8,418 bases of DNA, from NCBI GenBank assembly GCA_945900705.1, contig CAMDKJ010000070.1, forward strand, positions 1-8,418. The letters are read 5' to 3'. Position 1 is the first letter of the stretch. Each line of letters starts with the position of its first letter. Positions 1 to 6,250 of this stretch are shown here, piece after piece. The DNA comes from Bifidobacterium breve. GTDB taxonomy: Bacteria; Actinomycetota; Actinomycetes; S36-B12. The position numbers were made by a program, and so were the translations under genes. The notes below the pieces were generated by a model that ran no database searches, had not been told where the DNA came from, and saw nothing but the letters and a program-made list of their open reading frames with translations.

Positions 1-1
1 G

Positions 2-523
2 ACTGCGCCATTTGCCGGCCGCGCGGTCTTATCGCGTACTGATGCAATCACTTACGGGGTCACCGGGCCGGTTGGTCGCGCAAGTGGCTTGGATCTGGAC
101 TTAAGGCGCGATGAGAATTACTTGGCTTATGGGGATCTAGCTGAATTACTAATTGTGCCCACCTCGACCGACGGGGATTTGCCAGCTCGTTACCGAATGC
201 TGATCGAGCAACTGCCGGTGTCACTAAACCTGATGACCGCGTGCGCAGAGTTTGTCCTCGGCGACGGGGCGATCAATGTGCCACTGCCTAAAGTAGTAAA
301 AGTTCCAGAGAGTACTTCTTATGGCCAAGTCGAAGGTCCACTCGGTGTCAGCGGCTACCTGTTAGTCAGCATCGGGGAAAAATCACCATGGCGGCTAAAA
401 CTGCGCACCCCGTCACTAAGTAATGTGCAGGCAATGGCCGCCGCCGTAGTGGGATTGCCCATGAGCGACCTTGGTGCCGCGCTGATGTCATTCTTCTTCG
501 TGGTCGGCGATATCGATCGCTAA
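2..523 (+). CDS. NuoD-like protein (complex I 49-kDa subunit family), C-terminal part
   Basis: This is the last 173 residues of a NuoD/Nqo4-type protein, open from the left edge with the start outside the window. In complex I this subunit lines the quinone pocket in the peripheral arm and descends from the [NiFe]-hydrogenase large subunit. Recognisable family landmarks are YGVTGPVGRASG (visible residues 18-29), DLRR followed by YLAY, VEGPLGVSGYLLVS near residue 110, WRLKLRTPS, and the terminal GDIDR. The visible length fits the C-terminal half of a roughly 400-residue subunit. Several positions that are highly conserved in true NuoD differ: the Glu of the usual RGELG motif is Val, the SDG motif reads SIG, and the SLD before the C-terminus reads SFF. 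It may therefore be a divergent paralogue rather than the main respiratory subunit. No other nuo gene is visible. It converges on the minus-strand operon. The family call is firm; the subfamily and whether it works in complex I are open. Confidence 0.85.
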   Translation, partial: TAPFAGRAVLSRTDAITYGVTGPVGRASGLDLDLRRDENYLAYGDLAELLIVPTSTDGDLPARYRMLIEQLPVSLNLMTACAEFVLGDGAINVPLPKVVKVPESTSYGQVEGPLGVSGYLLVSIGEKSPWRLKLRTPSLSNVQAMAAAVVGLPMSDLGAALMSFFFVVGDIDR

Positions 524-555
524 TTGCAGTACCAATACCGACCTAATTCGGCGAG

Positions 556-840
556 TTATTTCTCGTGCTCGCGCAGGTAGGTTGCGAACCGTGCCCGCAG
601 CAGCGTTTCGGTGGTCGGATCAAGTTGGTCGTCACCCATCATTTCGCGAACTGCCTTTATGGTCTCGATGAAGGTGCCGCCTACCGCACCAAGATCACCG
701 CCTTCACCTTCAATGGCCACCATGCCGGGCATGTGACCGAAGAGGTCGGTAAAGAAGCCAAGATCGAGCCGCTTTTCAGCGACGTGGAAGGCGCGATGGC
801 GCAATTCATCAAAGGGCAGGTCTTCAAGAACTTCACTCAT
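556..840 (-). CDS. small conserved-looking protein of unknown function, last gene of the folate operon
   Basis: This is a 94-residue acidic protein of unknown function. I see no signal peptide, membrane segment or cysteine pair. The sequence is mainly helix-forming, with a Gly-rich central turn (EGEGGDLGAVGG, residues 44-55) between two probable helical stretches, and ends in a charged RARFATYLREHEK tail. The start is supported by ATGA overlap (837-840) with the stop of the upstream DUF3180 gene and by an AGGG Shine-Dalgarno-like sequence about 8 nt upstream. Translational coupling to DUF3180 and position at the end of a housekeeping operon argue for a real gene. I believe similar short proteins occur in other actinobacteria, but this is recollection and not checked. 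I assign no function. The stop lies 32 bp from the convergent NuoD-like gene. Confidence 0.8.
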   Translation of the reverse strand: MSEVLEDLPFDELRHRAFHVAEKRLDLGFFTDLFGHMPGMVAIEGEGGDLGAVGGTFIETIKAVREMMGDDQLDPTTETLLRARFATYLREHEK

Positions 841-1319
841 GGTGCTGACCCTATCTGGGCACCGTTGGCATCGTCATGGTCGAGCGGTAACCGGCAAATA
901 TGTTCTAGCCACAAAGCCACCGCAACTAGGAGAAGTGATCCAACGGCAGTACCCGCGGCGGCCCACAGGGTGTCTTGGCCCGCCATCGTGAACCGAGCTG
1001 GTAGCGCCGCCAACCCCACCCCCGAGTAGAAGCCCGCAACGAGTGCGCCCGTTCGCGAGCCCGCCATCGCTAGCGCCGCGGTGCGAGCGGCCACAATCGG
1101 TGGCAGCGCCTTGGCACCCGGCCGACGTTTGAGGCGTGGGCGGGCCAGGAAAGTCCAGATGCCCAGCGCCACCGCCAAGATCCACATCGTGCTGGCCGCC
1201 AGCCAAGGCACCGGAAGAATACGTCCGGATTGACCCTGCATCAAACTCACAGCACCCCAGCCCACGGCCGCGGCAAGTACCGCCAACACCAGCAGCAAAC
1301 TCACTCTGGTGGGTTTCAC
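837..1319 (-). CDS. DUF3180 family membrane protein
   Basis: This is a 160-residue protein of the actinobacterial DUF3180 family, function unknown. Four hydrophobic segments are visible at about residues 6-26, 36-58, 81-106 and 117-138, so it should be a four-pass cytoplasmic-membrane protein. The loop after the second segment carries RRPGAK followed by PP and AART, and the region after the fourth has LEHICRLP; both match what I recall of the family. The C-terminus is short and polar. The start is GTG at 1319, chosen because MKPTR followed at once by the first membrane helix is the family-typical N-terminus. That GTG lies within the sequence GAGGTGA, so the best ribosome-binding match overlaps the start codon. 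The gene begins 7 nt after the folK stop and overlaps the following small gene by ATGA. It is commonly found next to folK in actinobacteria. Confidence 0.88.
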   Translation of the reverse strand: MKPTRVSLLLVLAVLAAAVGWGAVSLMQGQSGRILPVPWLAASTMWILAVALGIWTFLARPRLKRRPGAKALPPIVAARTAALAMAGSRTGALVAGFYSGVGLAALPARFTMAGQDTLWAAAGTAVGSLLLVAVALWLEHICRLPLDHDDANGAQIGSAP

Positions 1320-1326
1320 CTCAGGA

Positions 1327-1842
1327 CTATAGCGGGCACAAATTGAAGATTAATTGCTGGTTAATTTTGCGCACCGCGCCACTTGAGTTGGACGCGGTAA
1401 GCCCGGCAACTGACCCGCGGCCGGGCAGCTCGGCGTCTGGATCAATCTCCAGCCAGGGCACCAAAACGAACTCTCGCTCGTGGGCGCCTGGGTGCGGGAC
1501 GGTCAGGATTTCATCTGAATAAATGAGTGCGCCGTAGGTAATTAAATCAATGTCCAAGGTGCGCGCACCCCAACGAACTTCGCGGGTGCGATGCCAAGAA
1601 TTTTCAATCTCGTGAGCGGCAGCTAGCAACTGATGAGCTGACAGCGATGTGTCTAGGCTTAATATCGCGTTGAAATAAACCGGCTGCTCTGGGCCGCCTA
1701 CCGGATCAGTCTCATAAAGACTCGATATTGCGTTAATCTCTATCGAAGGGTCATGACCCAACTCATAAATTGCACCCTGCAAGGCCGCCCAGCGATCGCC
1801 AAGGTTCGCACCGAGGGACAAAACAGCAGTTGTCGTATTCAT
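1327..1842 (-). CDS. folK: 2-amino-4-hydroxy-6-hydroxymethyldihydropteridine pyrophosphokinase (HPPK)
   Basis: HPPK transfers pyrophosphate from ATP to 6-hydroxymethyl-7,8-dihydropterin, making the activated pterin used by FolP; it is cytosolic. The 171-residue product shows the family motifs in order: SLGANLGDR (9-17), YETDPVGG (43-50), an RTREVRWGARTLDIDL block (85-100) with the two Mg-binding aspartates D97 and D99, and VPHPGAHEREFVLVPW (115-130). After the conserved core there is a tail of about 30 residues of low conservation. The ATG start overlaps the folB stop as ATGA (1839-1842). I see no clear Shine-Dalgarno sequence upstream, so it probably depends on translational coupling to folB. 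FolB and FolK catalyse consecutive steps, and in some bacteria the two are fused. Confidence 0.97.
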   Translation of the reverse strand: MNTTTAVLSLGANLGDRWAALQGAIYELGHDPSIEINAISSLYETDPVGGPEQPVYFNAILSLDTSLSAHQLLAAAHEIENSWHRTREVRWGARTLDIDLITYGALIYSDEILTVPHPGAHEREFVLVPWLEIDPDAELPGRGSVAGLTASNSSGAVRKINQQLIFNLCPL

Positions 1843-2195
1843 GGGCGCACGATTCGCAGTGCCACATCAGCAAAGGGCACCGTTATCGGCGCCTGCGGTT
1901 TGTGCACCATGACTTCAACCCTTGATACTCCCGATAACGCGAGGACAGCTGCCGCAATGTTCTCGGCAAGTGTTTCAATTAAGTCGACGGGTTCACCAAC
2001 GATGCGCTCGTGAACTATTTCAGCGACCACCGCGTAATTTACGGTATCGGCTAATGCATCACTTGTCGCTGCGCTATTCGACGCCAGGTGCACATTGATA
2101 TCAACGATAAACTCCTGACCATCGCGGCGCTCAGCCGGAAACATCCCATGGTGGCCATGGCCGCGAATCCCGGTGAGCATGATTATGTCGCTCAC
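1839..2195 (-). CDS. folB: dihydroneopterin aldolase
   Basis: This cytosolic aldolase cleaves 7,8-dihydroneopterin to 6-hydroxymethyldihydropterin and glycolaldehyde, feeding FolK. The 118-residue product has the usual family length. The N-terminal block GIRGHGHHGMFPAERRDGQEF (residues 9-29) carries the conserved Glu22. Tyr54 (in VNYAVV), Glu74 (in LIETLAENIA) and Lys99 (in MVHKPQAPI) match the active-site set known from dihydroneopterin aldolases. The protein should form the octamer typical of the family. The start is GTG at 2195, supported by an AAGGGGG sequence 8 nt upstream (2204-2210). It overlaps the folP stop by one base as TAGTG, and its own stop overlaps the folK start as ATGA. Confidence 0.97.
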   Translation of the reverse strand: MSDIIMLTGIRGHGHHGMFPAERRDGQEFIVDINVHLASNSAATSDALADTVNYAVVAEIVHERIVGEPVDLIETLAENIAAAVLALSGVSRVEVMVHKPQAPITVPFADVALRIVRP

Positions 2196-3055
2196 TACTG
2201 GCGCCCCCTTGCCCAGGCTTGCCCAACAAGTACTGCGTCAACCGCAGACTTGACGTTATGAAGCCGGACGCCCCAAACTCCGGTCGCTGCCGCGATCGCA
2301 GAAACCGCATCGGTTGCTGCATCGCGCCCGGCGAAATCGCGCGGAGCCCCTGCGCTGCCAGCTAATAGCGAGCCCAGAAACCTCTTGCGAGATGCCCCCA
2401 CCAGCACAGGGTAGCCCCGGTCTACCAGGCCCGCAAGTTGGTTTAGTACCTGCCAGTTGTCGTCCGGCTCCTTAGCAAACCCCAGCCCGGGATCAATTAT
2501 GATGGCCTCAGGGTTGACCCCCGCCGCGGTGGCAGCTACCAAACGCTCATTGATCTCACTAAATACCTCAGCCGATACGTCGGCATAACTGGCGAGTGAG
2601 TTCATGACGGAGCCGTGACCGCGCCAGTGCATGATCACATATGGGACATCCAGTTGCGCTACCGTCGCATACATAGCCTGGTCAGCTAACCCGCCGCTGA
2701 CATCATTAACAATGCAGGCGCCGGCAAGAACACACTCGCGTGCCACCTCAGACCGCATCGTGTCAATGCTGACATTGACCCCGGCGGCAACTAGTGCGGT
2801 TACCACCGGTAGCACGCGGTGCAACTCTTCATGTGCATTAATGCGGGTGGCACCAGGACGGGTCGACTCACCACCGACATCTATTATGTCAGCGCCCTCG
2901 TGCCGCATCTTGATGCCGTGGGCGATTGCACTTGTTGGCTCAAAATGCCTGCCACCATCAGAGAACGAATCTGGCGTGACGTTAAGGACGCCCATCACAA
3001 TGGGTCTATCCAATTGCACGAGGGGTTCGGGAAGACCCGACGGATGACGCGACAT
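2195..3055 (-). CDS. folP: dihydropteroate synthase
   Basis: Dihydropteroate synthase joins the FolK product to p-aminobenzoate to give dihydropteroate and is the sulfonamide target. The 286-residue TIM-barrel protein shows all signature stretches: MGVLNVTPDSFSDGG (21-35), DVGGESTRPGA (59-69), SIDT (96-99), NDVSGG (117-122), MHWRG (142-146), DPGLGFAK (188-195), GASRKRFLG (220-228) and VRLHNV (263-268). These cover the pterin site, the diphosphate-binding loops and the sulfa-drug-contacting loops; nothing essential is missing. The ATG start leaves a spacer of about 20 residues before the first strand. I find no Shine-Dalgarno match in the 13 nt after the folE stop, so expression may depend on ribosomes arriving from folE. 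The stop overlaps the folB start by one base. Confidence 0.97.
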   Translation of the reverse strand: MSRHPSGLPEPLVQLDRPIVMGVLNVTPDSFSDGGRHFEPTSAIAHGIKMRHEGADIIDVGGESTRPGATRINAHEELHRVLPVVTALVAAGVNVSIDTMRSEVARECVLAGACIVNDVSGGLADQAMYATVAQLDVPYVIMHWRGHGSVMNSLASYADVSAEVFSEINERLVAATAAGVNPEAIIIDPGLGFAKEPDDNWQVLNQLAGLVDRGYPVLVGASRKRFLGSLLAGSAGAPRDFAGRDAATDAVSAIAAATGVWGVRLHNVKSAVDAVLVGQAWARGRQ

Positions 3056-3068
3056 TGATCGCTAGGTG

Positions 3069-3680
3069 CTAGCGGCCCATGATGAGTGACATCGCCTCGG
3101 AACGGGTGGCCGGAACCATAAGTGAGCCGCGCACCGCGCTGGTGATTGTTTTAGCCCCGGGCTTTCGTACCCCACGCATGGCCATACATAGATGCTCGGC
3201 TTCAATAATCACAATCGCACCACGAGGGTCAAGGATGCGCATTAAGGAGTCAGCCACCTGAGTAGTTAAGCGCTCTTGCACCTGCGGCCTGCGGGCGAAT
3301 ACATCGACCAAGCGCGCCAGTTTTGATAAGCCGGTGATGGTGCCCGTGCTGTTTGGAATGTAGCCGATATGGGCCACCCCATGAAATGGAAGCAGGTGGT
3401 GCTCGCAGGTGCTGTTCATCTCAATATCACGAACGATGACTAATTCTTCATGCCCCATATCGAAGGTGGTGGTCAGGACTTCATCAGCGGTCATCTGGAG
3501 GCCACCGAAAATCTCACCATAAGCGCGAGCCACTCGAGCAGGGGTATCACGTAAGCCCTCGCGCTCTGGATTTTCGCCGATTGCAATTAGCAAATCCCGG
3601 ACGGCGCGTTCGACTCCGGCAGCGTCATAAAGGCGAATCGACTTATCTCCGGTGAGTGTCACCGGCCCGATGTCATTCAC
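3069..3680 (-). CDS. folE: GTP cyclohydrolase I (zinc-type)
   Basis: FolE converts GTP to 7,8-dihydroneopterin triphosphate and formate, the committed step of pterin synthesis. The 203-residue product fits the FolE (GCYH-IA, zinc-dependent) family. Zinc ligands are visible as C92 and H95 in the STCEHH motif and C165 in EHLCMAMRG; H94 is the equivalent of the catalytic histidine. Also present are TPARVARAYGE (46-56), GLSKLARLVDVFARRPQVQERLT (117-139) and the MRGVRKPG segment (168-175), closely matching actinobacterial FolE. The start is GTG at 3680, forming a GTGA overlap with the ftsH stop (3677-3680); a GGAAG sequence ends 4 nt upstream. FolE is the entry point for FolB, FolK and FolP encoded just downstream, so its coupling to ftsH ties folate synthesis to the expression of that protease. 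Confidence 0.97.
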   Translation of the reverse strand: MNDIGPVTLTGDKSIRLYDAAGVERAVRDLLIAIGENPEREGLRDTPARVARAYGEIFGGLQMTADEVLTTTFDMGHEELVIVRDIEMNSTCEHHLLPFHGVAHIGYIPNSTGTITGLSKLARLVDVFARRPQVQERLTTQVADSLMRILDPRGAIVIIEAEHLCMAMRGVRKPGAKTITSAVRGSLMVPATRSEAMSLIMGR

Positions 3681-5614
3681 TTAACTTCCGTATTCGCTCC
3701 GTGGAATCCATTTGACGATGGAGTGGCCACCGGCCCGCGTTCATCTGGTCGACGTCTAGTTGAACCCGTCCAGGCCGGGCGTACTTCACGCAGGGTCAGT
3801 GAAGCGAACACCGCCTCGATTTGCGCTTTGTCGAGGGTTTCTTTTTCCAAGAGTTCAAGGACAAGGGCATCTAGGACGTCGCGGTTAGTTACCAGAGCCT
3901 CATAAGCCTCTTGGTGGGCCGCCTCAATAAATGCGCGGACTTCTTCATCGATGGCCGCCGCGACTTCCTCTGAATAGTCGCGGGTCTGGCCCATATCGCG
4001 ACCGAGAAATACCTCACCCTGTTCTTTGCCGTAGCGAATCGCACCGAGACGCTCGGTCATACCGAATTGCATCACCATGGCCCGGGCCAGCGCTGTTGCT
4101 TTCTCGATGTCATTGGACGCACCGGTGGTCGGATTGTGGAAGATAAGTTCTTCAGCCGCACGACCGCCCAGCATGTACGCGAGTTGATTGAGCATCTCGC
4201 TTCTAGTTGTGGAGTACTTCTCTTGATCTGGCAGCACCATGGTGTAGCCAAGTGCCCGCCCACGCGGCAAAATGGTTATCTTGTGCACCGGATCATTGCC
4301 AGGCAGCGCTGCCGCAACAAGTGCGTGGCCGGCCTCGTGATACGCGGTGATCTTCTTCTCTTCGTCGTCCATCACGCGGGTGCGCTTTTGTGGTCCGGCA
4401 ATTACTCGGTCGATGGCCTCATCGAGGGCAAAATCGTCTAGGAAGGACTTACTCTCACGGGCGGTCAGCAGTGCGGCTTCGTTCAGCACATTGGCTAGAT
4501 CAGCGCCGGTAAAACCTGGGGTTCGACGAGCTACCGCGCGCAGGTCAACGTGCTCGGCCATCGGCTTGCCTTTTGCATGCACCTTGAGAATCGCTTCGCG
4601 GCCATTTAAATCTGGGCGTTCTACCGCAATTTGTCGATCGAATCGGCCCGGGCGCAGCAACGCTGGATCCAAGATGTCGGGGCGGTTGGTGGCCGCGATC
4701 ATGATGACGTTTTGGGTAACGTCAAAGCCGTCCATCTCGACCAACATTTGGTTCAAGGTCTGCTCACGCTCATCGTGACCGCCACCAAGGCCGGCACCGC
4801 GATGGCGACCGACTGCGTCAATTTCATCAACGAAAATAATTGCCGGTGCATTAGCTTTTGCTTGCTCGAATAAATCGCGCACACGGCTCGCGCCAACACC
4901 AACAAACATTTCAACGAAGTCGGATCCTGAGATAGAGAAGAACGGAACTCCAGCTTCACCGGCAACCGCTCGGGCCAACAAAGTCTTGCCGGTTCCGGGC
5001 GGGCCGTATAGCAAGACGCCCTTGGGGATCTTCGCACCAACAGCCTGGAACTTTGCCGGCTCGGCGTGGAACTCCTTGATCTCCTGGAGTTCTTCTACCG
5101 CCTCCTCGGCGCCAGCGACGTCGGCAAAAGTTGTTTGCGGCATGTCTTTGGTGATCAATTTCGCCTTGGACTTACCGAACTTCATGATGCCTGATCCACC
5201 GCCTTGCATCTGGCCCATGAAGAAGAAGAGCAAGAAGATAATCAATGCGATCGGCAGCAGCGAGACCAGCAACGTCATGAGCAGGCTTTCACTCGGCACG
5301 ACCACGTTGTAGCCACCGGCCAATTGCCCAGCGTCGGCTTTCTCCTGCAAGAGCTCTTGGAGGTTGACCCCTTGGCCGGTCACATATGAAGTGCGGACTT
5401 TGGTGCCGTCTTTCAAGGTTAGATCCAGGACCTGATCGCGGTCGGTGATGACCGCGGTATCGACATTGCCGGCCTTGATATCGCTGACCGCGGCACCGGT
5501 ATTAACCTGTGCGGGGGCACCTAGCCCTGAAATCAGGCTGGAGCCGAGCAGGACGAGCAGGACGGCCAGCACGATCCAAAAGATCGGCCCACGAATTATG
5601 CGCTTGTAATTCAC
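3677..5614 (-). CDS. ftsH: ATP-dependent zinc metalloprotease FtsH
   Basis: FtsH is the membrane-anchored hexameric AAA+ protease that extracts and degrades membrane and short-lived cytosolic proteins. The 645-residue product has two N-terminal membrane segments (about 9-30 and 110-133) flanking a small extracytoplasmic domain. The AAA+ module follows, with Walker A GPPGTGKT (204-211), pore motif MFVG (236-239), Walker B IIFVDE (259-264) and the second region of homology ending in RPGRFDR (321-327). The protease domain has HEAGH (426-430) with the third zinc ligand D502 in NDIEKA. The last 30 or so residues form a polar, probably disordered tail, variable in the family. The start is GTG at 5614: an in-frame stop lies 12 nt upstream, no other ATG, GTG or TTG exists before the first membrane helix, and MNYKRIIRGP resembles other actinobacterial FtsH N-termini. 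That GTG is inside the Shine-Dalgarno match. The stop overlaps folE. Confidence 0.98.
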   Translation of the reverse strand: MNYKRIIRGPIFWIVLAVLLVLLGSSLISGLGAPAQVNTGAAVSDIKAGNVDTAVITDRDQVLDLTLKDGTKVRTSYVTGQGVNLQELLQEKADAGQLAGGYNVVVPSESLLMTLLVSLLPIALIIFLLFFFMGQMQGGGSGIMKFGKSKAKLITKDMPQTTFADVAGAEEAVEELQEIKEFHAEPAKFQAVGAKIPKGVLLYGPPGTGKTLLARAVAGEAGVPFFSISGSDFVEMFVGVGASRVRDLFEQAKANAPAIIFVDEIDAVGRHRGAGLGGGHDEREQTLNQMLVEMDGFDVTQNVIMIAATNRPDILDPALLRPGRFDRQIAVERPDLNGREAILKVHAKGKPMAEHVDLRAVARRTPGFTGADLANVLNEAALLTARESKSFLDDFALDEAIDRVIAGPQKRTRVMDDEEKKITAYHEAGHALVAAALPGNDPVHKITILPRGRALGYTMVLPDQEKYSTTRSEMLNQLAYMLGGRAAEELIFHNPTTGASNDIEKATALARAMVMQFGMTERLGAIRYGKEQGEVFLGRDMGQTRDYSEEVAAAIDEEVRAFIEAAHQEAYEALVTNRDVLDALVLELLEKETLDKAQIEAVFASLTLREVRPAWTGSTRRRPDERGPVATPSSNGFHGANTEVK

Positions 5615-5619
5615 CTCCT
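5611..5619 (-). promoter_or_regulatory. 9-nt Shine-Dalgarno match overlapping the ftsH start codon
   Basis: The minus strand reads AGGAGGTGA, a perfect complement to the conserved bacterial 16S 3' end (ACCUCCU core and flanks). The only possible canonical start codon of ftsH, GTG at 5614-5612, lies inside it, so there is no spacer between the core and the start. Full pairing with the anti-Shine-Dalgarno would mask the start codon. What is seen is the sequence; any effect on translation is inference. Confidence 0.7.
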
Positions 5620-5664
5620 GACGGTACTACGACCCCGCTAACCCCACATCCGCCCGGTTGCCAT

Positions 5665-5681
5665 TTCCGCGCAGGGCGGAA
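5665..5681 (-). other. short hairpin between hpt and ftsH
   Basis: An inverted repeat TTCCGC / GCGGAA (6-bp arms at 5665-5670 and 5676-5681) encloses a 5-nt loop and starts 2 nt after the hpt stop in the direction of transcription. There is no run of U after it, so it is not a standard intrinsic terminator. It could stabilise or mark an mRNA end between hpt and ftsH, or be chance in GC-rich spacer. The remaining part of the 69-bp gap shows no convincing -35/-10 promoter pair. Confidence 0.3.
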
Positions 5682-5683
5682 GG

Positions 5684-6238
5684 TCAGCCGCCGTAGACGT
5701 GCGGGGCCAAAGTGCCCACGCAGCGCAGATTGCGGTACTTCTGGGCGTAATCCAGCCCGTAGCCGACCACGAATTCATTGGGGATATCGAAGCCCACATA
5801 GCGGGCATTAAGTTCGACTTTCATGGCATCAGGCTTGCGCAGCAAGGTGAACACCTCAACCGAGGCGGGCCCGCGTGAACTTAGGTTGCGCATTAGCCAA
5901 GACAAGGTTAGGCCAGAATCCAAAACATCCTCGACCAGTAACACATTGCGGCCGGCGATATCGGCGTCTAAATCTTTAAGAATCCGCACCACGCCACTGC
6001 TCTTGGTGCCGGATCCGTACGATGACACCGCCATCCAGTCCATCTCAGCACTGCGCTTGAGAGATCGCGCCAGGTCAGCCATCACCATGACGGCACCCTT
6101 TAATACTCCGACAAGCAGCAAATCCTTAGCGGCATAATCTGCCTCTATCTGGCCAGCCAGTTCACCTATACGGCCCTTGATCTGCTCCTCGTTGAGCAAC
6201 ACGTGGGCAAGATCAGCGCCGAGATCATCTGGCTGCAA
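5684..6238 (-). CDS. hpt: hypoxanthine(-guanine) phosphoribosyltransferase
   Basis: Hpt salvages hypoxanthine and guanine by transfer to PRPP, giving IMP and GMP in the cytosol. The 184-residue product carries the type I phosphoribosyltransferase signature VLLVEDVLDSGLTLSW (99-114), with acidic pair E103-D104 and catalytic-base D107. Also seen are the LKGA pyrophosphate loop (46-49), the flexible-loop SSYG (72-75), K135 in LLRKPDA, and VGFDIPNEFVVGYGLDY (148-164) closing the purine pocket. The match to mycobacterial Hpt is close. The start is TTG at 6238, chosen because a GGGAG Shine-Dalgarno sequence sits 6 nt upstream and no in-frame ATG occurs before the core. It begins 12 nt after the tilS stop. 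The pairing tilS-hpt-ftsH is conserved widely, including Firmicutes, where TilS and HprT are reported to act together on ftsH transcription. Confidence 0.96.
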   Translation of the reverse strand: MQPDDLGADLAHVLLNEEQIKGRIGELAGQIEADYAAKDLLLVGVLKGAVMVMADLARSLKRSAEMDWMAVSSYGSGTKSSGVVRILKDLDADIAGRNVLLVEDVLDSGLTLSWLMRNLSSRGPASVEVFTLLRKPDAMKVELNARYVGFDIPNEFVVGYGLDYAQKYRNLRCVGTLAPHVYGG

Positions 6239-6244
6239 CTTTTA

Positions 6245-6249
6245 CTCCC
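6245..6249 (-). promoter_or_regulatory. hpt ribosome-binding site supporting a TTG start
   Basis: GGGAG on the minus strand lies 6 nt before the TTG at 6238-6236, within the 12-nt tilS-hpt spacer. This is normal spacing and decides for TTG initiation, since the next in-frame ATG lies at residue 51, inside the enzyme core. Confidence 0.65.
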
Positions 6250-6250
6250 G

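Noticed and set aside
507..520. GCGAT-N4-ATCGC inverted repeat just before the NuoD-like stop
   Set aside because: A 5-bp stem within coding sequence for the conserved GDIDR end; most likely a by-product of codon choice.
538..551. Inverted repeat CCGA-N6-TCGG in the gap between the convergent genes, as a two-way terminator
   Set aside because: A 4-bp stem with no U-tract is too weak to call a terminator.
565..1029. Plus-strand open frame of 154 codons opposite the small protein and DUF3180
   Set aside because: It is the antisense of two overlapping minus-strand genes with family and coupling support, and its translation shows no recognisable motif.
1327..1420. Poorly conserved C-terminal tail of FolK as a possible frameshift
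   Set aside because: All catalytic motifs are intact, HPPK tails vary in length, and the stop leads directly into the next gene with normal spacing.
5546..5563. Perfect tandem duplication of a 9-bp unit (GAGCAGGAC twice)
   Set aside because: On the coding strand it encodes alternating Val-Leu-Leu in the first FtsH membrane helix; low-complexity coding for a hydrophobic segment explains it.
5615..5683. Promoter for ftsH in the hpt-ftsH gap
   Set aside because: I could not find a believable -35/-10 pair on the minus strand; transcript data would be needed.
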